Shown: positions 13,501 through 25,689, counted from the stretch's first letter. The stretch is 64,000 nucleotides of DNA from Mesostigma viride (GCA_009746045.1 RPFO01000615.1:64001-128000), one strand, 5' to 3'. Notes: generated by a model not told the origin, from the sequence alone. Numbers and translations are program-made.

Positions 13501-16500
13501 GTTCCCCCGCCAAGTTGACACACACCACCCGCTACTGTTCCCCCACCAAGTTGACACACACCACCCGCTACTGTTCCCCCGCCAAGTTGACACACACCAC
13601 CCGCTACTGTTCCCCCGCCAAGTTGACACACACCACCCGCTACTGTTCCCCCGCCAAGTTGACACACACCACCCGCTACTGTTCCCCCGCCAAGTTGACA
13701 CACACCACCCGCTACTGTTCCCCCACCAAGTTGACACACACCACCCGCTACTGTTCCCCCGCCAAGTTGACACACACCACCCGCTACTGTTCCCCCGCCA
13801 AGTTGACACACACCACCCGCTACTGTTCCCCCGCCAAGTTGACACACACCACCCGCTACTGTTCCCCTCGCGTACCCAAGTTGACACACACCACCCGCTA
13901 CTGTTCCCCTCGCGTACCCAAGTTGACACACACCACCCGCTACTGTTCCCCCGCCAAGTTGACACACACCACCCGCTACTGTTCCCCCGCCAAGTTGACA
14001 CACACCACCCGCTACTGTTCCCCCGCCAAGTTGACACACACCACCCGCTACTGTTCCCCCGCCAAGTTGACACACACCACCCGCTACTGTTCCCCCGCCA
14101 AGTTGACACACACCACCCGCTACTGTTCCCCCGCCAAGTTGACACACACCACCCGCTACTGTTCCCCCACCAAGTTGACACACACCACCCGCTACTGTTC
14201 CCCCGCCAAGTTGACACACACCACCCGCTACTGTTCCCCCGCCAAGTTGACACACACCACCCGCTACTGTTCCCCTCGCGTACCCAAGTTGACACACACC
14301 ACCCGCTACTGTTCCCCCGCCAAGTTGACACACACCACCCGCTACTGTTCCCCCGCCAAGTTGACACACACCACCCGCTACTGTTCCCCCGCCAAGTTGA
14401 CACACACCACCCGCTACTGTTCCCCCGCCAAGTTGACACACACCACCCGCTACTGTTCCCCTCGCGTACCCAAGTTGACACACACCACCCGCTACTGTTC
14501 CCCTCGCGTACCCAAGTTGACACACACCACCCGCTACTGTTCCCCCGCCAAGTTGACACACACCACCCGCTACTGTTCCCCTCGCGTACCCAAGTTGACA
14601 CACACCACCCGCTACTGTTCCCCCGCCAAGTTGACACACACCACCCGCTACTGTTCCCCTCGCGTACCCAAGTTGACACACACCACCCGCTACTGTTCCC
14701 CCGCCAAGTTGACACACACCACCCGCTACTGTTCCCCTCGCGTACCCAAGTTGACACACACCACCCGCTACTGTTCCCCCGCCAAGTTGACACACACCAC
14801 CCGCTACTGTTCCCCCGCCAAGTTGACACACACCACCCGCTACTGTTCCCCCGCCAAGTTGACACACATCACCCGCTACTGTTCCCCTCGCGTACCCAAG
14901 TTGACACACACCACCCGCTACTGTTCCCCTCGCGTACCCAAGTTGACACACACCACCCGCTACTGTTCCCCCGCCAAGTTGACACACACCACCCGCTACT
15001 GTTCCCCCGCCAAGTTGACACACACCACCCGCTACTGTTCCCCCGCCAAGTTGACACACACCCCGCTACTGTTCCCCTCGCGTACCCAAGTTGCACACAC
15101 CACCCGCTACTGTTCCCCTCGCGTACCCAAGTTGCACACACCACCCGCTACTGTTCCCTCGCGTACCCAAGTTGACACACACCACCCGCTACTGTTCCCC
15201 TCGCGTACCCAAGTTGACACACATCACCCGCTACTGTTCCCCTCGCGTACCCAAGTTGACACACACCACCCGCTACTGTTCCCCTCGCGTACCCAAGTTG
15301 ACACACACCACCCGCTACTGTTCCCCCGCCAAGTTGACACACACCACCCGCTACTGTTCCCCTCGCGTACCCAAGTTGACACACACCACCCGCTACTGTT
15401 CCCCTCGCGTACCCAAGTTGACACACACCACCCGCTACTGTTCCCCCGCCAAGTTGACACACACCACCCGCTACTGTTCCCCTCGCGTACCCAAGTTGAC
15501 ACACACCACCCGCTACTGTTCCCCTCGCGTACCCAAGTTGACACACACCACCCGCTACTGTTCCCCCGCCAAGTTGACACACACCACCCGCTACTGTTCC
15601 CCTCGCGTACCCAAGTTGACACACACCACCCGCTACTGTTCCCCCGCCAAGTTGACACACACCACCCGCTACTGTTCCCCTCGCGTACCCAAGTTGACAC
15701 ACATCACCCGCTACTGTTCCCCTCGCGTACCCAAGTTGACACACACCACCCGCTACTGTTCCCCCGCCAAGTTGACACACACCACCCGCTACTGTTCCCC
15801 CGCCAAGTTGACACACATCACCCGCTACTGTTCCCCTCGCGTACCCAAGTTGACACACACCACCCGCTACTGTTCCCCCGCCAAGTTGACACACACCACC
15901 CGCTACTGTTCCCCTCGCGTACCCAAGTTGACACACATCACCCGCTACTGTTCCCCCGCCAAGTTGACACACATCACCCGCTACTGTTCCCCTCGCGTAC
16001 CCAAGTTGACACACACCACCCGCTACTGTTCCCCTCGCGTACCCAAGTTGACACACACCACCCGCTACTGTTCCCCCACCAAGTTGACACACACCACCCG
16101 CTACTGTTCCCCCACCAAGTTGACACACATCACCCGCTACTGTTCCCCCACCAAGTTGCCACACACCACCCGCTACTGTTCCCCCACCAAGTTGCCACAC
16201 ATCACCCGCTACTGTTCCCCTCGCGTACCCAAGTTGACACACACCACCCGCTACTGTTCCCCTCGCGTACCCAAGTTGACACACATCACCCGCTACTGTT
16301 CCCCTCGCGTACCCAAGTTGACACACACCACCCGCTACTGTTCCCCTCGCGTACCCAAGTTGACACACATCACCCGCTACTGTTCCCTCGCGTACCCAAG
16401 TTGACACACACCACCCGCTACTGTTCCCCTCGCGTACCCAAGTTGACACACATCACCCGCTACTGTTCCCCTCGCGTACCCAAGTTGACACACCACCCGC

Positions 16501-19500
16501 TACTGTTCCCCTCGCGTACCCAAGTTGACACACACCACCCGCTACTGTTCCCCTCGCGTACCCAAGTTGACACACACCACCCGCTACTGTTCCCCCGCCA
16601 AGTTGACACACACCACCCGCTACTGTTCCCCTCGCGTACCCAAGTTGACACACACCACCCGCTACTGTTCCCCTCGCGTACCCAAGTTGACACACATCAC
16701 CCGCTACTGTTCCCCTCGCGTACCCAAGTTGACACACACCACCCGCTACTGTTCCCCTCGCGTACCCAAGTTGACACACATCACCCGCTACTGTTCCCCT
16801 CGCGTACCCAAGTTGCACACACCACCCGCTACTGTTCCCCTCGCGTACCCAAGTTGACACACACCACCCGCTACTGTTCCCCTCGCGTACCCAAGTTGAC
16901 ACACACCACCCGCTACTGTTCCCCTCGCGTACCCAAGTTGACACACACCACCCGCTACTGTTCCCCTCGCGTACCCAAGTTGACACACATCACCCGCTAC
17001 TGTTCCCCTCGCGTACCCAAGTTGACACACACCACCCGCTACTGTTCCCCTCGCGTACCCAAGTTGACACACATCACCCGCTACTGTTCCCCTCGCGTAC
17101 CCAAGTTGACACACACCACCCGCTACTGTTCCCCTCGCGTACCCAAGTTGACACACATCACCCGCTACTGTTCCCCTCGCGTACCCAAGTTGCACACACC
17201 ACCCGCTACTGTTCCCCTCGCGTACCCAAGTTGACACACACCACCCGCTACTGTTCCCCTCGCGTACCCAAGTTGACACACACCACCCGCTACTGTTCCC
17301 CTCGCGTACCCAAGTTGACACACATCACCCGCTACTGTTCCCCTCGCGTACCCAAGTTGACACACACCACCCGCTACTGTTCCCCTCGCGTACCCAAGTT
17401 GACACACACCACCCGCTACTGTTCCCCTCGCGTACCCAAGTTGACACACACCACCCGCTACTGTTCCCCTCGCGTACCCAAGTTGACACACACCACCCGC
17501 TACTGTTCCCCTCGCGTACCCAAGTTGACACACACCACCCGCTACTGTTCCCCTCGCGTACCCAAGTTGACACACACCACCCGCTACTGTTCCCCTCGCG
17601 TACCCAAGTTGACACACACCACCCGCTACTGTTCCCCTCGCGTACCCAAGTTGACACACACCACCCGCTACTGTTCCCCTCGCGTACCCAAGTTGACACA
17701 CACCACCCGCTACTGTTCCCCTCGCGTACCCAAGTTGACACACACCACCCGCTACTGTTCCCCTCGCGTACCCAAGTTGACACACATCACCCGCTACTGT
17801 TCCCCTCGCGTACCCAAGTTGACACACACCACCCGCTACTGTTCCCCTCGCGTACCCAAGTTGACACACACCACCCGCTACTGTTCCCCTCGCGTACCCA
17901 AGTTGACACACACCACCCGCTACTGTTCCCCTCGCGTACCCAAGTTGACACACACCACCCGCTACTGTTCCCCCGCCAAGTTGACACACACCACCCGCTA
18001 CTGTTCCCCTCGCGTACCCAAGTTGACACACACCACCCGCTACTGTTCCCCTCGCGTACCCAAGTTGACACACATCACCCGCTACTGTTCCCCTCGCGTA
18101 CCCAAGTTGACACACATCACCCGCTACTGTTCCCCCGCCAAGTTGACACACACCACCCGCTACTGTTCCCCTCGCGTACCCAAGTTGACACACATCACCC
18201 GCTACTGTTCCCCCGCCAAGTTGACACACACCACCCGCTACTGTTCCCCTCGCGTACCCAAGTTGACACACACCACCCGCTACTGTTCCCCTCGCGTACC
18301 CAAGTTGACACACACCACCCGCTACTGTTCCCCTCGCGTACCCAAGTTGACACACACCACCCGCTACTGTTCCCCCGCCAAGTTGACACACATCACCCGC
18401 TACTGTTCCCCTCGCGTACCCAAGTTGACACACATCACCCGCTACTGTTCCCCTCGCGTACCCAAGTTGACACACACCACCCGCTACTGTTCCCCTCGCG
18501 TACCCAAGTTGACACACATCACCCGCTACTGTTCCCCTCGCGTACCCAAGTTGACACACACCACCCGCTACTGTTCCCCCGCCAAGTTGACACACATCAC
18601 CCGCTACTGTTCCCCTCGCGTACCCAAGTTGACACACATCACCCGCTACTGTTCCCCTCGCGTACCCAAGTTGACACACACCACCCGCTACTGTTCCCCT
18701 CGCGTACCCAAGTTGACACACACCACCCGCTACTGTTCCCCTCGCGTACCCAAGTTGACACACACCACCCGCTACTGTTCCCCCGCCAAGTTGACACACA
18801 CCACCCGCTACTGTTCCCCTCGCGTACCCAAGTTGACACACACCACCCGCTACTGTTCCCCTCGCGTACCCAAGTTGACACACACCACCCGCTACTGTTC
18901 CCCTCGCGTACCCAAGTTGCACACACCACCCGCTACTGTTCCCCTCGCGTACCCAAGTTGACACACACCACCCGCTACTGTTCCCCCGCCAAGTTGACAC
19001 ACACCACCCGCTACTGTTCCCCTCGCGTACCCAAGTTGACACACACCACCCGCTACTGTTCCCCTCGCGTACCCAAGTTGACACACATCACCCGCTACTG
19101 TTCCCCTCGCGTACCCAAGTTGACACACATCACCCGCTACTGTTCCCCTCGCGTACCCAAGTTGACACACACCACCCGCTACTGTTCCCCTCGCGTACCC
19201 AAGTTGACACACACCACCCGCTACTGTTCCCCTCGCGTACCCAAGTTGACACACACCACCCGCTACTGTTCCCCTCGCGTACCCAAGTTGACACACACCA
19301 CCCGCTACTGTTCCCCTCGCGTACCCAAGTTGACACACACCACCCGCTACTGTTCCCCTCGCGTACCCAAGTTGACACACACCACCCGCTACTGTTCCCC
19401 CGCCAAGTTGACACACACCACCCGCTACTGTTCCCCTCGCGTACCCAAGTTGACACACACCACCCGCTACTGTTCCCCTCGCGTACCCAAGTTGACACAC

Positions 19501-21598
19501 ACCACCCGCTACTGTTCCCCTCGCGTACCCAAGTTGCACACACCACCCGCTACTGTTCCCCTCGCGTACCCAAGTTGACACACACCACCCGCTACTGTTC
19601 CCCTCGCGTACCCAAGTTGACACACACCACCCGCTACTGTTCCCCTCGCGTACCCAAGTTGACACACACCACCCGCTACTGTTCCCCTCGCGTACCCAAG
19701 TTGACACACACCACCCGCTACTGTTCCCCTCGCGTACCCAAGTTGACACACACCACCCGCTACTGTTCCCCTCGCGTACCCAAGTTGACACACATCACCC
19801 GCTACTGTTCCCCTCGCGTACCCAAGTTGACACACACCACCCGCTACTGTTCCCCTCGCGTACCCAAGTTGACACACATCACCCGCTACTGTTCCCCTCG
19901 CGTACCCAAGTTGGCACACACCACCCGCTACTGTTCCCCCGCCAAGTTGACACACACCACCCGCTACTGTTCCCCTCGCGTACCCAAGTTGACACACATC
20001 ACCCGCTACTGTTCCCCTCGCGTACCCAAGTTGACACACACCACCCGCTACTGTTCCCCCGCCAAGTTGACACACATCACCCGCTACTGTTCCCCTCGCG
20101 TACCCAAGTTGACACACATCACCCGCTACTGTTCCCCTCGCGTACCCAAGTTGACACACACCACCCGCTACTGTTCCCCTCGCGTACCCAAGTTGACACA
20201 CACCACCCGCTACTGTTCCCCTCGCGTACCCAAGTTGACACACACCACCCGCTACTGTTCCCCTCGCGTACCCAAGTTGACACACATCACCCGCTACTGT
20301 TCCCCTCGCGTACCCAAGTTGACACACATCACCCGCTACTGTTCCCCTCGCGTACCCAAGTTGACACACACCACCCGCTACTGTTCCCCCGCCAAGTTGA
20401 CACACACCACCCGCTACTGTTCCCCTCGCGTACCCAAGTTGACACACACCACCCGCTACTGTTCCCCTCGCGTACCCAAGTTGACACACATCACCCGCTA
20501 CTGTTCCCCTCGCGTACCCAAGTTGACACACATCACCCGCTACTGTTCCCCTCGCGTACCCAAGTTGACACACACCACCCGCTACTGTTCCCCCGCCAAG
20601 TTGACACACACCACCCGCTACTGTTCCCCTCGCGTACCCAAGTTGACACACACCACCCGCTACTGTTCCCCTCGCGTACCCAAGTTGACACACATCACCC
20701 GCTACTGTTCCCCTCGCGTACCCAAGTTGACACACACCACCCGCTACTGTTCCCCTCGCGTACCCAAGTTGACACACACCACCCGCTACTGTTCCCCTCG
20801 CGTACCCAAGTTGACACACACCACCCGCTACTGTTCCCCCGCCAAGTTGACACACACCACCCGCTACTGTTCCCCTCGCGTACCCAAGTTGACACACACC
20901 ACCCGCTACTGTTCCCCTCGCGTACCCAAGTTGACACACACCACCCGCTACTGTTCCCCTCGCGTACCCAAGTTGACACACACCACCCGCTACTGTTCCC
21001 CTCGCGTACCCAAGTTGACACACACCACCCGCTACTGTTCCCCTCGCGTACCCAAGTTGACACACACCACCCGCTACTGTTCCCCTCGCGTACCCAAGTT
21101 GACACACACCACCCGCTACTGTTCCCCCGCCAAGTTGACACACACCACCCGCTACTGTTCCCCCGCCAAGTTGACACACATCACCCGCTACTGTTCCCCC
21201 GCCAAGTTGACACACACCACCCGCTACTGTTCCCCCCAAGTTGACACACACCACCCGCTACTGTTCCCCCGCCAAGTTGACACACACCACCCGCTACTGT
21301 TCCCCCGCCAAGTTGACACACACCACCCGCTACTGTTCCCCTCGCGTACCCAAGTTGACACACACCACCCGCTACTGTTCCCCCGCCAAGTTGACACACA
21401 CCACCCGCTACTGTTCCCCCGCCAAGTTGACACACATCACCCGCTACTGTTCCCCCGCCAAGTTGACACACACCACCCGCTACTGTTCCCCCCAAGTTGA
21501 CACACACCACCCGCTACTGTTCCCCCGCCAAGTTGACACACATCACCCGCTACTGTTCCCCCGCCAAGTTGACACACACCACCCGCTACTGTTCCCCT
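1530..21598. repeat. Giant two-length (36/42-bp) minisatellite, about 20 kb
   Basis: Roughly 500 units (estimated from length, not counted) run head to tail. All share the core CACCCGCTACTGTTCCCC followed by CAAGTTGACACACAC. The short unit joins these with CG (36 bp). The long unit inserts TCGCGTAC-type sequence (42 bp). Long (L) and short (S) units are mixed irregularly: L predominates at 2.0-4.3 kb and after 16.2 kb, while S is enriched at 4.3-5.3 and 10-15 kb. Sub-variants include ACACATCACC for ACACACCACC, CCACCAAG for CCGCCAAG, TTGGCAC, TTGCCAC, and one-base deletions that change the frame. Both unit lengths are multiples of three, which explains frames of up to 1,973 codons on both strands. 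There are no unique spacers, so this is not CRISPR. Confidence 0.97.
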
Positions 21599-21649
21599 GC
21601 ATCCGTGGGGAACTTGTGTGCATTGTGTCTATGTGTGCCAGTATAACAT
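21579..21649 (+). repeat. Diverged terminal unit and duplicated acceptor region, copy 1
   Basis: The last array unit passes into unique sequence (GGGGAACTTGTGTGCATTG, then TCTATGTGTGCCAGTATAAC). The same ~71 bp recurs at 21,849-21,920, where it contains the real 3' splice site. Use of the AG here would add Tyr-Asn-Met-Asn and then a stop codon, so it is a decoy. Confidence 0.8.
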
Positions 21650-21660
21650 GAATTAATCAG

Positions 21661-21852
21661 TGCCAGTATAACATTAATTAATTAATCAATTAATTAATTA
21701 ATTAGTTAGTAACATAACTCCGTTGGGCGTATATGTAGCACATATCCCAGAGAAGGGGCATATGGCTTTTAATACATTCTGGGCTACTTCCTGCAAGAGT
21801 GGAATGTTGCGCCAGGGCACCTTCACCCCCATGATCTATGCCAGTATAACAT
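21661..21852 (-). mobile_element. 5'-truncated antisense retroelement 3' end with target-site duplication
   Basis: TGCCAGTATAACAT at 21,661-21,674 and 21,839-21,852 flanks a 164-bp insert. The insert starts with a (TTAA)-rich tail followed by AACATAACTCCGTTGGG and TATGTAGCACATATCCC. This is the reverse complement of the 3' end shared by the ORF1-only elements at 25.6 and 31.1 kb. The direct repeats fit target-primed insertion. A third copy of the motif just upstream (21,635) means a pre-existing repeat cannot be excluded. Confidence 0.65.
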
Positions 21853-21914
21853 CACCCGCTATTGTTCCCCTGCATCCCTGCGGAACTTGTGTGCATTGTG
21901 TCTATGTGTGCCAG
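21849..21914 (+). promoter_or_regulatory. TMEM18: Functional 3' splice region of the last TMEM18 exon
   Basis: ATCACCCGCTATTGTTCCCC resembles the minisatellite core with a T for C change. It is followed by a single-copy stretch and the TGTGTGCCAG acceptor. It lies outside the array and may represent the unit from which the array expanded. That origin is inference. Confidence 0.5.
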
Positions 21915-22106
21915 TATAACCTGCTGGCCATCACGGTTCGGCTGCTGGTAAAAACCAAGCGCGCGGAGCTAAAGCGCAAGGCACGCGCTGCGCAGGCCCA
22001 GGAGGGCGGTGCCGATGGGGCGTCGGCACCGGGGGAGGGGAAGAGGAAGACGAGGGAGGGCGGCCGGAAGCCCACATCCGAGGGGGCGTCCTCAAAGGAG
22101 GATTGA
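21915..22106 (+). CDS. TMEM18: TMEM18-like protein, last exon
   Basis: The exon encodes 63 residues and a TGA stop at 22,104. It begins in phase 0 with YNLLAITVRLLVKTKRAELK, completing the last membrane helix. It continues into a Lys/Arg-rich tail with RKARAAQAQ, GEGKRKTREGGRK and a final SSKED. A lysine/arginine-rich cytoplasmic or nucleoplasmic tail after the last helix, ending in an acidic tripeptide, is typical of TMEM18, where it acts in nuclear targeting and DNA association. The Gly/Ala/Ser-rich insertion in the tail makes it longer than the animal protein. Splicing to the 630-778 exon needs removal of the 21-kb minisatellite intron. Confidence 0.82.
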   Translation, partial: YNLLAITVRLLVKTKRAELKRKARAAQAQEGGADGASAPGEGKRKTREGGRKPTSEGASSKED

Positions 22107-23154
22107 GTTAGACTTGGCAGGTTGAATGGGTGGTTGAGTGGGGTGCATTTATGAAAGCATTAGGCGCCGGGAGATCTATACATGGACTACACCATGCGGT
22201 CCCTTGTTGGAACTTGAACAATTTGGCTCAATCAATGTAACCAGCAGATGCGTCAGCTGGTTCGGCGAGAACCTGAATAGCATGCGTGACATTGAGGGCA
22301 TGCCGTGTAACACGTGCTGCATGGCCCTCGCACCAAGTAGGGTGGCATGCAGATTATCAAACCGGCTATGAACTGTATGTTGTTGCCTCACTTAGTACGT
22401 GGCGGAGCACGCGCATCTGCATGTCGATCATTTTTCTGGGTACAATATGGTGCCCAGAGTGGAGTTTTCCCTGCCGGTCTCCTTTCGCCCTGTCTGTGCA
22501 CAGGGACACATGCAATAGAAAAATTACCGTACTCCACTATGTGTTGTACAGAAAAGGTTGGCGTGTGTGCAGTTTGCATGGCCAGACGAGAAAGACGTTA
22601 ATTAATTCATTATAGTTAATTAATCAATTGTAATCGTGGCTGCCAGTATGTTAGACGAAAGGAACCTTCATGAACCCCTATATACATGCAATGAGAAGGA
22701 GGGAGGGCGCCCTAGCTTCTCTCATGCACTGCTACATGTGGGCTGGTCACAGAGAACTCGATCTCCACAGTGCATGCTCATGGTGCCAGGGCGCAACATA
22801 GCTGTGGGTACAATATAATAAGTGAGACAACCATTCAATACCATACGTAGGCTGACGCATAGCTTATTCGAGACCGCTGGCACTGGGCACATGCTACCCG
22901 CTACGTGGCATGCCCCTCGCGGACTGTTAGTGAATGATCGAGGCCCATTAGATAGATACAATAGACCAGTAGGACTGTTTGTCCATCCATCCATCCACTC
23001 ATTGGGGTTAAGATACTTCGTGACTCCCCAACGGGATCGAGCACGTGTTGAATTAATTAAGTACTTGCGTGTCATTTGCATGGGCATGCCACGGAGTACT
23101 ATGCTAGTCTCATTAGAAAAATAATTACACGAAAGTTACAAATATCGCCTGCAT
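22107..23154. other. 3' flank of TMEM18, no gene recognised
   Basis: Only short shadow frames are seen. The stretch 22,966-23,060 (CCATCCATCCA..., TTCGTGACTCCCCAACGGG, then a TTAATTAA tract) recurs in diverged form at 31,636-31,715. A GGAGGGAGGGCGCCCTAGC-like motif at 22,700 recurs near 38,330. These look like fragments of other repeat families. Confidence 0.6.
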
Positions 23155-23564
23155 CATTGAATTGAATTGAATTGAATTGAATTGAATTGAATTGAATTGA
23201 ATTGAATTGAATTGAATTGAATTGAATTGAATTGAATTGAATTGAATTGAATTGAATTGAATTGAATTGAATTGAATTGAATTGAATTGAATTGAATTGA
23301 ATTGAATTGAATTGAATTGAATTGAATTGAATTGAATTGAATTGAATTGAATTGAATTGAATTGAATTGAATTGAATTGAATTGAATTGAATTGAATTGA
23401 ATTGAATTGAATTGAATTGAATTGAATTGAATTGAATTGAATTGAATTGAATTGAATTGAATTGAATTGAATTGAATTGAATTGAATTGAATTGAATTGA
23501 ATTGAATTGAATTGAATTGAATTGAATTGAATTGAATTGAATTGAATTGAATTGAATTGAATTG
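23155..23564. repeat. (ATTGA)n microsatellite, about 410 bp
   Basis: About 82 perfect pentamers, with no interruption seen. It directly precedes the antisense retroelement 3' end at 23,565, so it is the expanded TTCAA tail of that copy read on the opposite strand. All three frames are open on the minus strand and read Gln-Phe-Asn-Ser-Ile repeats, because the unit contains no stop. Confidence 0.95.
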
Positions 23565-23612
23565 TAACAAAACTCCGTTGGGAGTATATGTAGCACATAT
23601 CCCGGAGCGGTA
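23565..23612 (-). mobile_element. Antisense 3'-end fragment of the ORF1-only retroelement
   Basis: AACAAAACTCCGTTGGGAG and TATGTAGCACATATCCCGGAG match the reverse complement of the 3' terminus at 25,640-25,689 and 31,125-31,172. With the 410-bp tail on its left, it is a heavily 5'-truncated copy. Confidence 0.7.
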
Positions 23613-23670
23613 TCCGGACCATGGTAGCTCGATCCATCCATCCATCACAGTAAATCTGGGTACCATGGGG

Positions 23671-25689
23671 AAGCCACGAGGTAGCAATGGCTGACGGCGG
23701 AGCTCATAACTTTCACGTTTGAGCACCGAATTTAGTCGTGAAAATCACAATCGCTTCGTCTTTCTAAGACGCACATGCTGATATAATTTTCCGATGCTAT
23801 TACGCAATATACGATGAGCAAACGCCCATCGACGCAACGCAGCCTGACGGCTGCGCTCGGCAATGAAAATACGTCTGCAGCTCCGGCTGCAGCTTCGCCA
23901 TCAGGGCCGGAAGGCAGTGGTGACACTAGTCGAGCACTGGTGGTCGCCCAGAACCCTCGATCCCGGGCTTTCCTCGCCCTCTGCATCGCCTGACCCAAAG
24001 CGCAGTCGCCCAGGCGAACCTGGCTGGTCTGAGCGTGATTTTGACGTTGATAGGCTCTTTACCACCTTCGACGCCAACAGGCCTGCCTTTTTGGACATGC
24101 CACCCATCAAGATACTGGAGCTCGTGTTTTACGGGTCACACGCCTCACTGCTGGCCCTGTGCCAGCAACTCCATTTCAGTTGACACCCAGTCTTTCCGCA
24201 ACGGAGCTGACGGTCGGTATTCCCATCGCGTATCAGACTTGTCGACCAACCTGGCCGGCTGGTCTCGCCCCCGCCTTCAGCTCGCAGCTCTCTTTACCCT
24301 CACTAAGCGCTCGGCCGAGGACCTTCTTCACCCCGCCCCCATTACCGAATCCACCTTCGTCCACCACCTCCACGCCACCATCTCACAGCACGTGACGCCC
24401 ATTGCTGCAGATGTGGCAGCCGTGGGTCGCACGCTGCCTGCTGAGCTCCCTGCCATCCCCACCGCCGCCACCGCCCTCATCGCCTCCCCCCCCCCCCCCC
24501 CCTCCGCCTCCACCGACTCCATCACCGCCCAGCTCCGCGACATCGACCAGCGTCTTAAGGACAACGCCATCGCTATCGAGGTTCTGCAGAACACCGCAGG
24601 CCTCACCGCCCAGGCGGTGAAGGACATTGCCGCCAAGCCAGCCCCGGCTGGCCTGGCCGGCGATGCTCCTCCCATCACCACCTGGGCGGACATGCTTAAG
24701 CAACATACCACCTCCACCACCTCCGCCGTCGCAGCACAGCTCCAACGGCAGACGCTTGACCTCCGCAAGGAGGCCGAGCTCGCCAAGCGCCGCCTCAACG
24801 TCATTGTCAAGAACTTCACCATGGAGGAAGGTGAGAATTCCGAGAAGCTAATTGCACGTGCGTTTGAGAGAGAAATCCTTGGTCGCATGGGCCTTATACT
24901 GGTGAGATCGAGCTGGTCGCCCACCGCCTCAGTTCCCCGCGCGCGGGGTAAGGCAGGGGCGCCCCCGCTCCTTCTCACCTTTAAGACCCCGGCGGACAAG
25001 ATTTCTTTTCTCAATGATGCAGACGCCGCAAGCGGCTCGAGAAGACTCTCTTCACCCTTGATGACGACTTGACCCTGGCGCAGCAACAACGGCGACGGGA
25101 GCTATGGCCGACCTACCTGAAGCTCCGGCAGACCAATGCGGGGCAGCCGGTGTACTGGAAGGGGGCGGCCATCAACGTCGGCCACAAGCCCTGGCAGGCG
25201 ACCCCGGCCCGCGGCCCCAGCGACTCCAGACGCCCCAGCTTAGGGGAATACAGCAGTAGTAGTGTAGAATATCTAGATAGACCGTGGCCATGTACATGTA
25301 CGCCTCCTAGAGGCACTATCCCAGCTACTAAGCCACGTGCCTTATTTAATCATGTACATGTGTGCCTGTGATGAGCCACCCTCCAGATGATGCCTAGCTT
25401 TATTTAGTTATGTTGTGCCCATGCAGGGAGTCACTCTCTGCTGAGACGCCATGCCCTAGCTTTTTTGTATAGCTATGCTGATCTTCCCCCCCATGACAGG
25501 CTCCCCCTTCGCTGGGCATAGCTTGAAGATCATGGGGCTGCAAGTGCCCTGGTGCACCTAGAGCAAGGGTCCTTTACATTCCCACCCTTGCAGGAAGTAT
25601 ACAGCTATAGCTTAGAATGTATGATAGGCCATATGCCCCTTCTCTGGGCTAATAATGTGCTACATATACTCCCAACGGAGTTATGTTCC
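23671..25689 (+). mobile_element. ORF1-only LINE-derived element (HAL1-like), copy 1
   Basis: The 5' end CACGAGGTAGCAATGGCTGA and the 3' end CCCAACGGAGTTATGTTCC match those of the copy at 29,084-31,172. Both copies run continuously through 5'UTR, ORF1 and 3'UTR, and neither contains a reverse transcriptase. Copy 1 is about 2.02 kb and ends in a (TAAT)n tail. The same start, end and gene content in two copies point to a non-autonomous family and not to random truncation. Confidence 0.7.
23814..25246 (+). pseudogene. L1-type ORF1 protein remnant, copy 1
   Basis: The frame opens with MSKRPSTQRSLTAALGNE at 23,814 and stops 59 codons later. It resumes in other frames through FDANRPAFLDMPP (to about 24,180) and then a long frame to 25,072. 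That frame holds a predicted coiled coil (SITAQLRDIDQRLKDNAIAI, about 24,515), an RRM-like block (RRLNVIVKNFTMEEGENSEK, about 24,790) and PPLLLTFKTPADKISFLND. The C-terminal block TLDDDLTLAQQQRRRELWP and PVYWKGAAINVG lies in the next frame (about 25,060-25,190). Coiled coil, RRM and C-terminal domain in that order is the L1 ORF1p nucleic-acid chaperone layout. At least three frame breaks make it inactive. A poly-C run lies at 24,487. Confidence 0.65.

Larger units (their letters stand above)
779..21914 (+). other. TMEM18: TMEM18 intron of 21.1 kb
   Basis: The donor GTGGGT at 779 and the acceptor TGTGTGCCAG ending at 21,914 are in phase 0 on both sides. The spliced peptide reads VDVLICL-YNLLAITV and aligns without gaps to the last TMEM18 helix. 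About 95% of the intron is the minisatellite at 1,530-21,598. The stretch 779-1,529 is non-coding and shows only a small 23-bp tandem repeat. Decoy copies of the acceptor lie at about 21,638, 21,664 and 21,842. Confidence 0.8.

Noticed and set aside
1530-21598. CRISPR-like array
   Set aside because: There are no unique spacers; the units abut each other and differ only by minor variants. The genome is eukaryotic.
1530-21598. TTGACA words in every satellite unit as bacterial -35 boxes
   Set aside because: No paired -10 elements and the context is a eukaryotic intron; the match is a by-product of the repeat.
23099-23726. Gln-Phe-Asn-Ser-Ile repeat protein
   Set aside because: Translation of an (ATTGA)n microsatellite, open in all three minus-strand frames.
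24949-25022. A 74-bp intron in the ORF1 remnant (GTAAGG ... ATGCAG)
   Set aside because: The segment itself encodes conserved ORF1 residues (PPLLLTFKTPADK), so a frame break is the better explanation.
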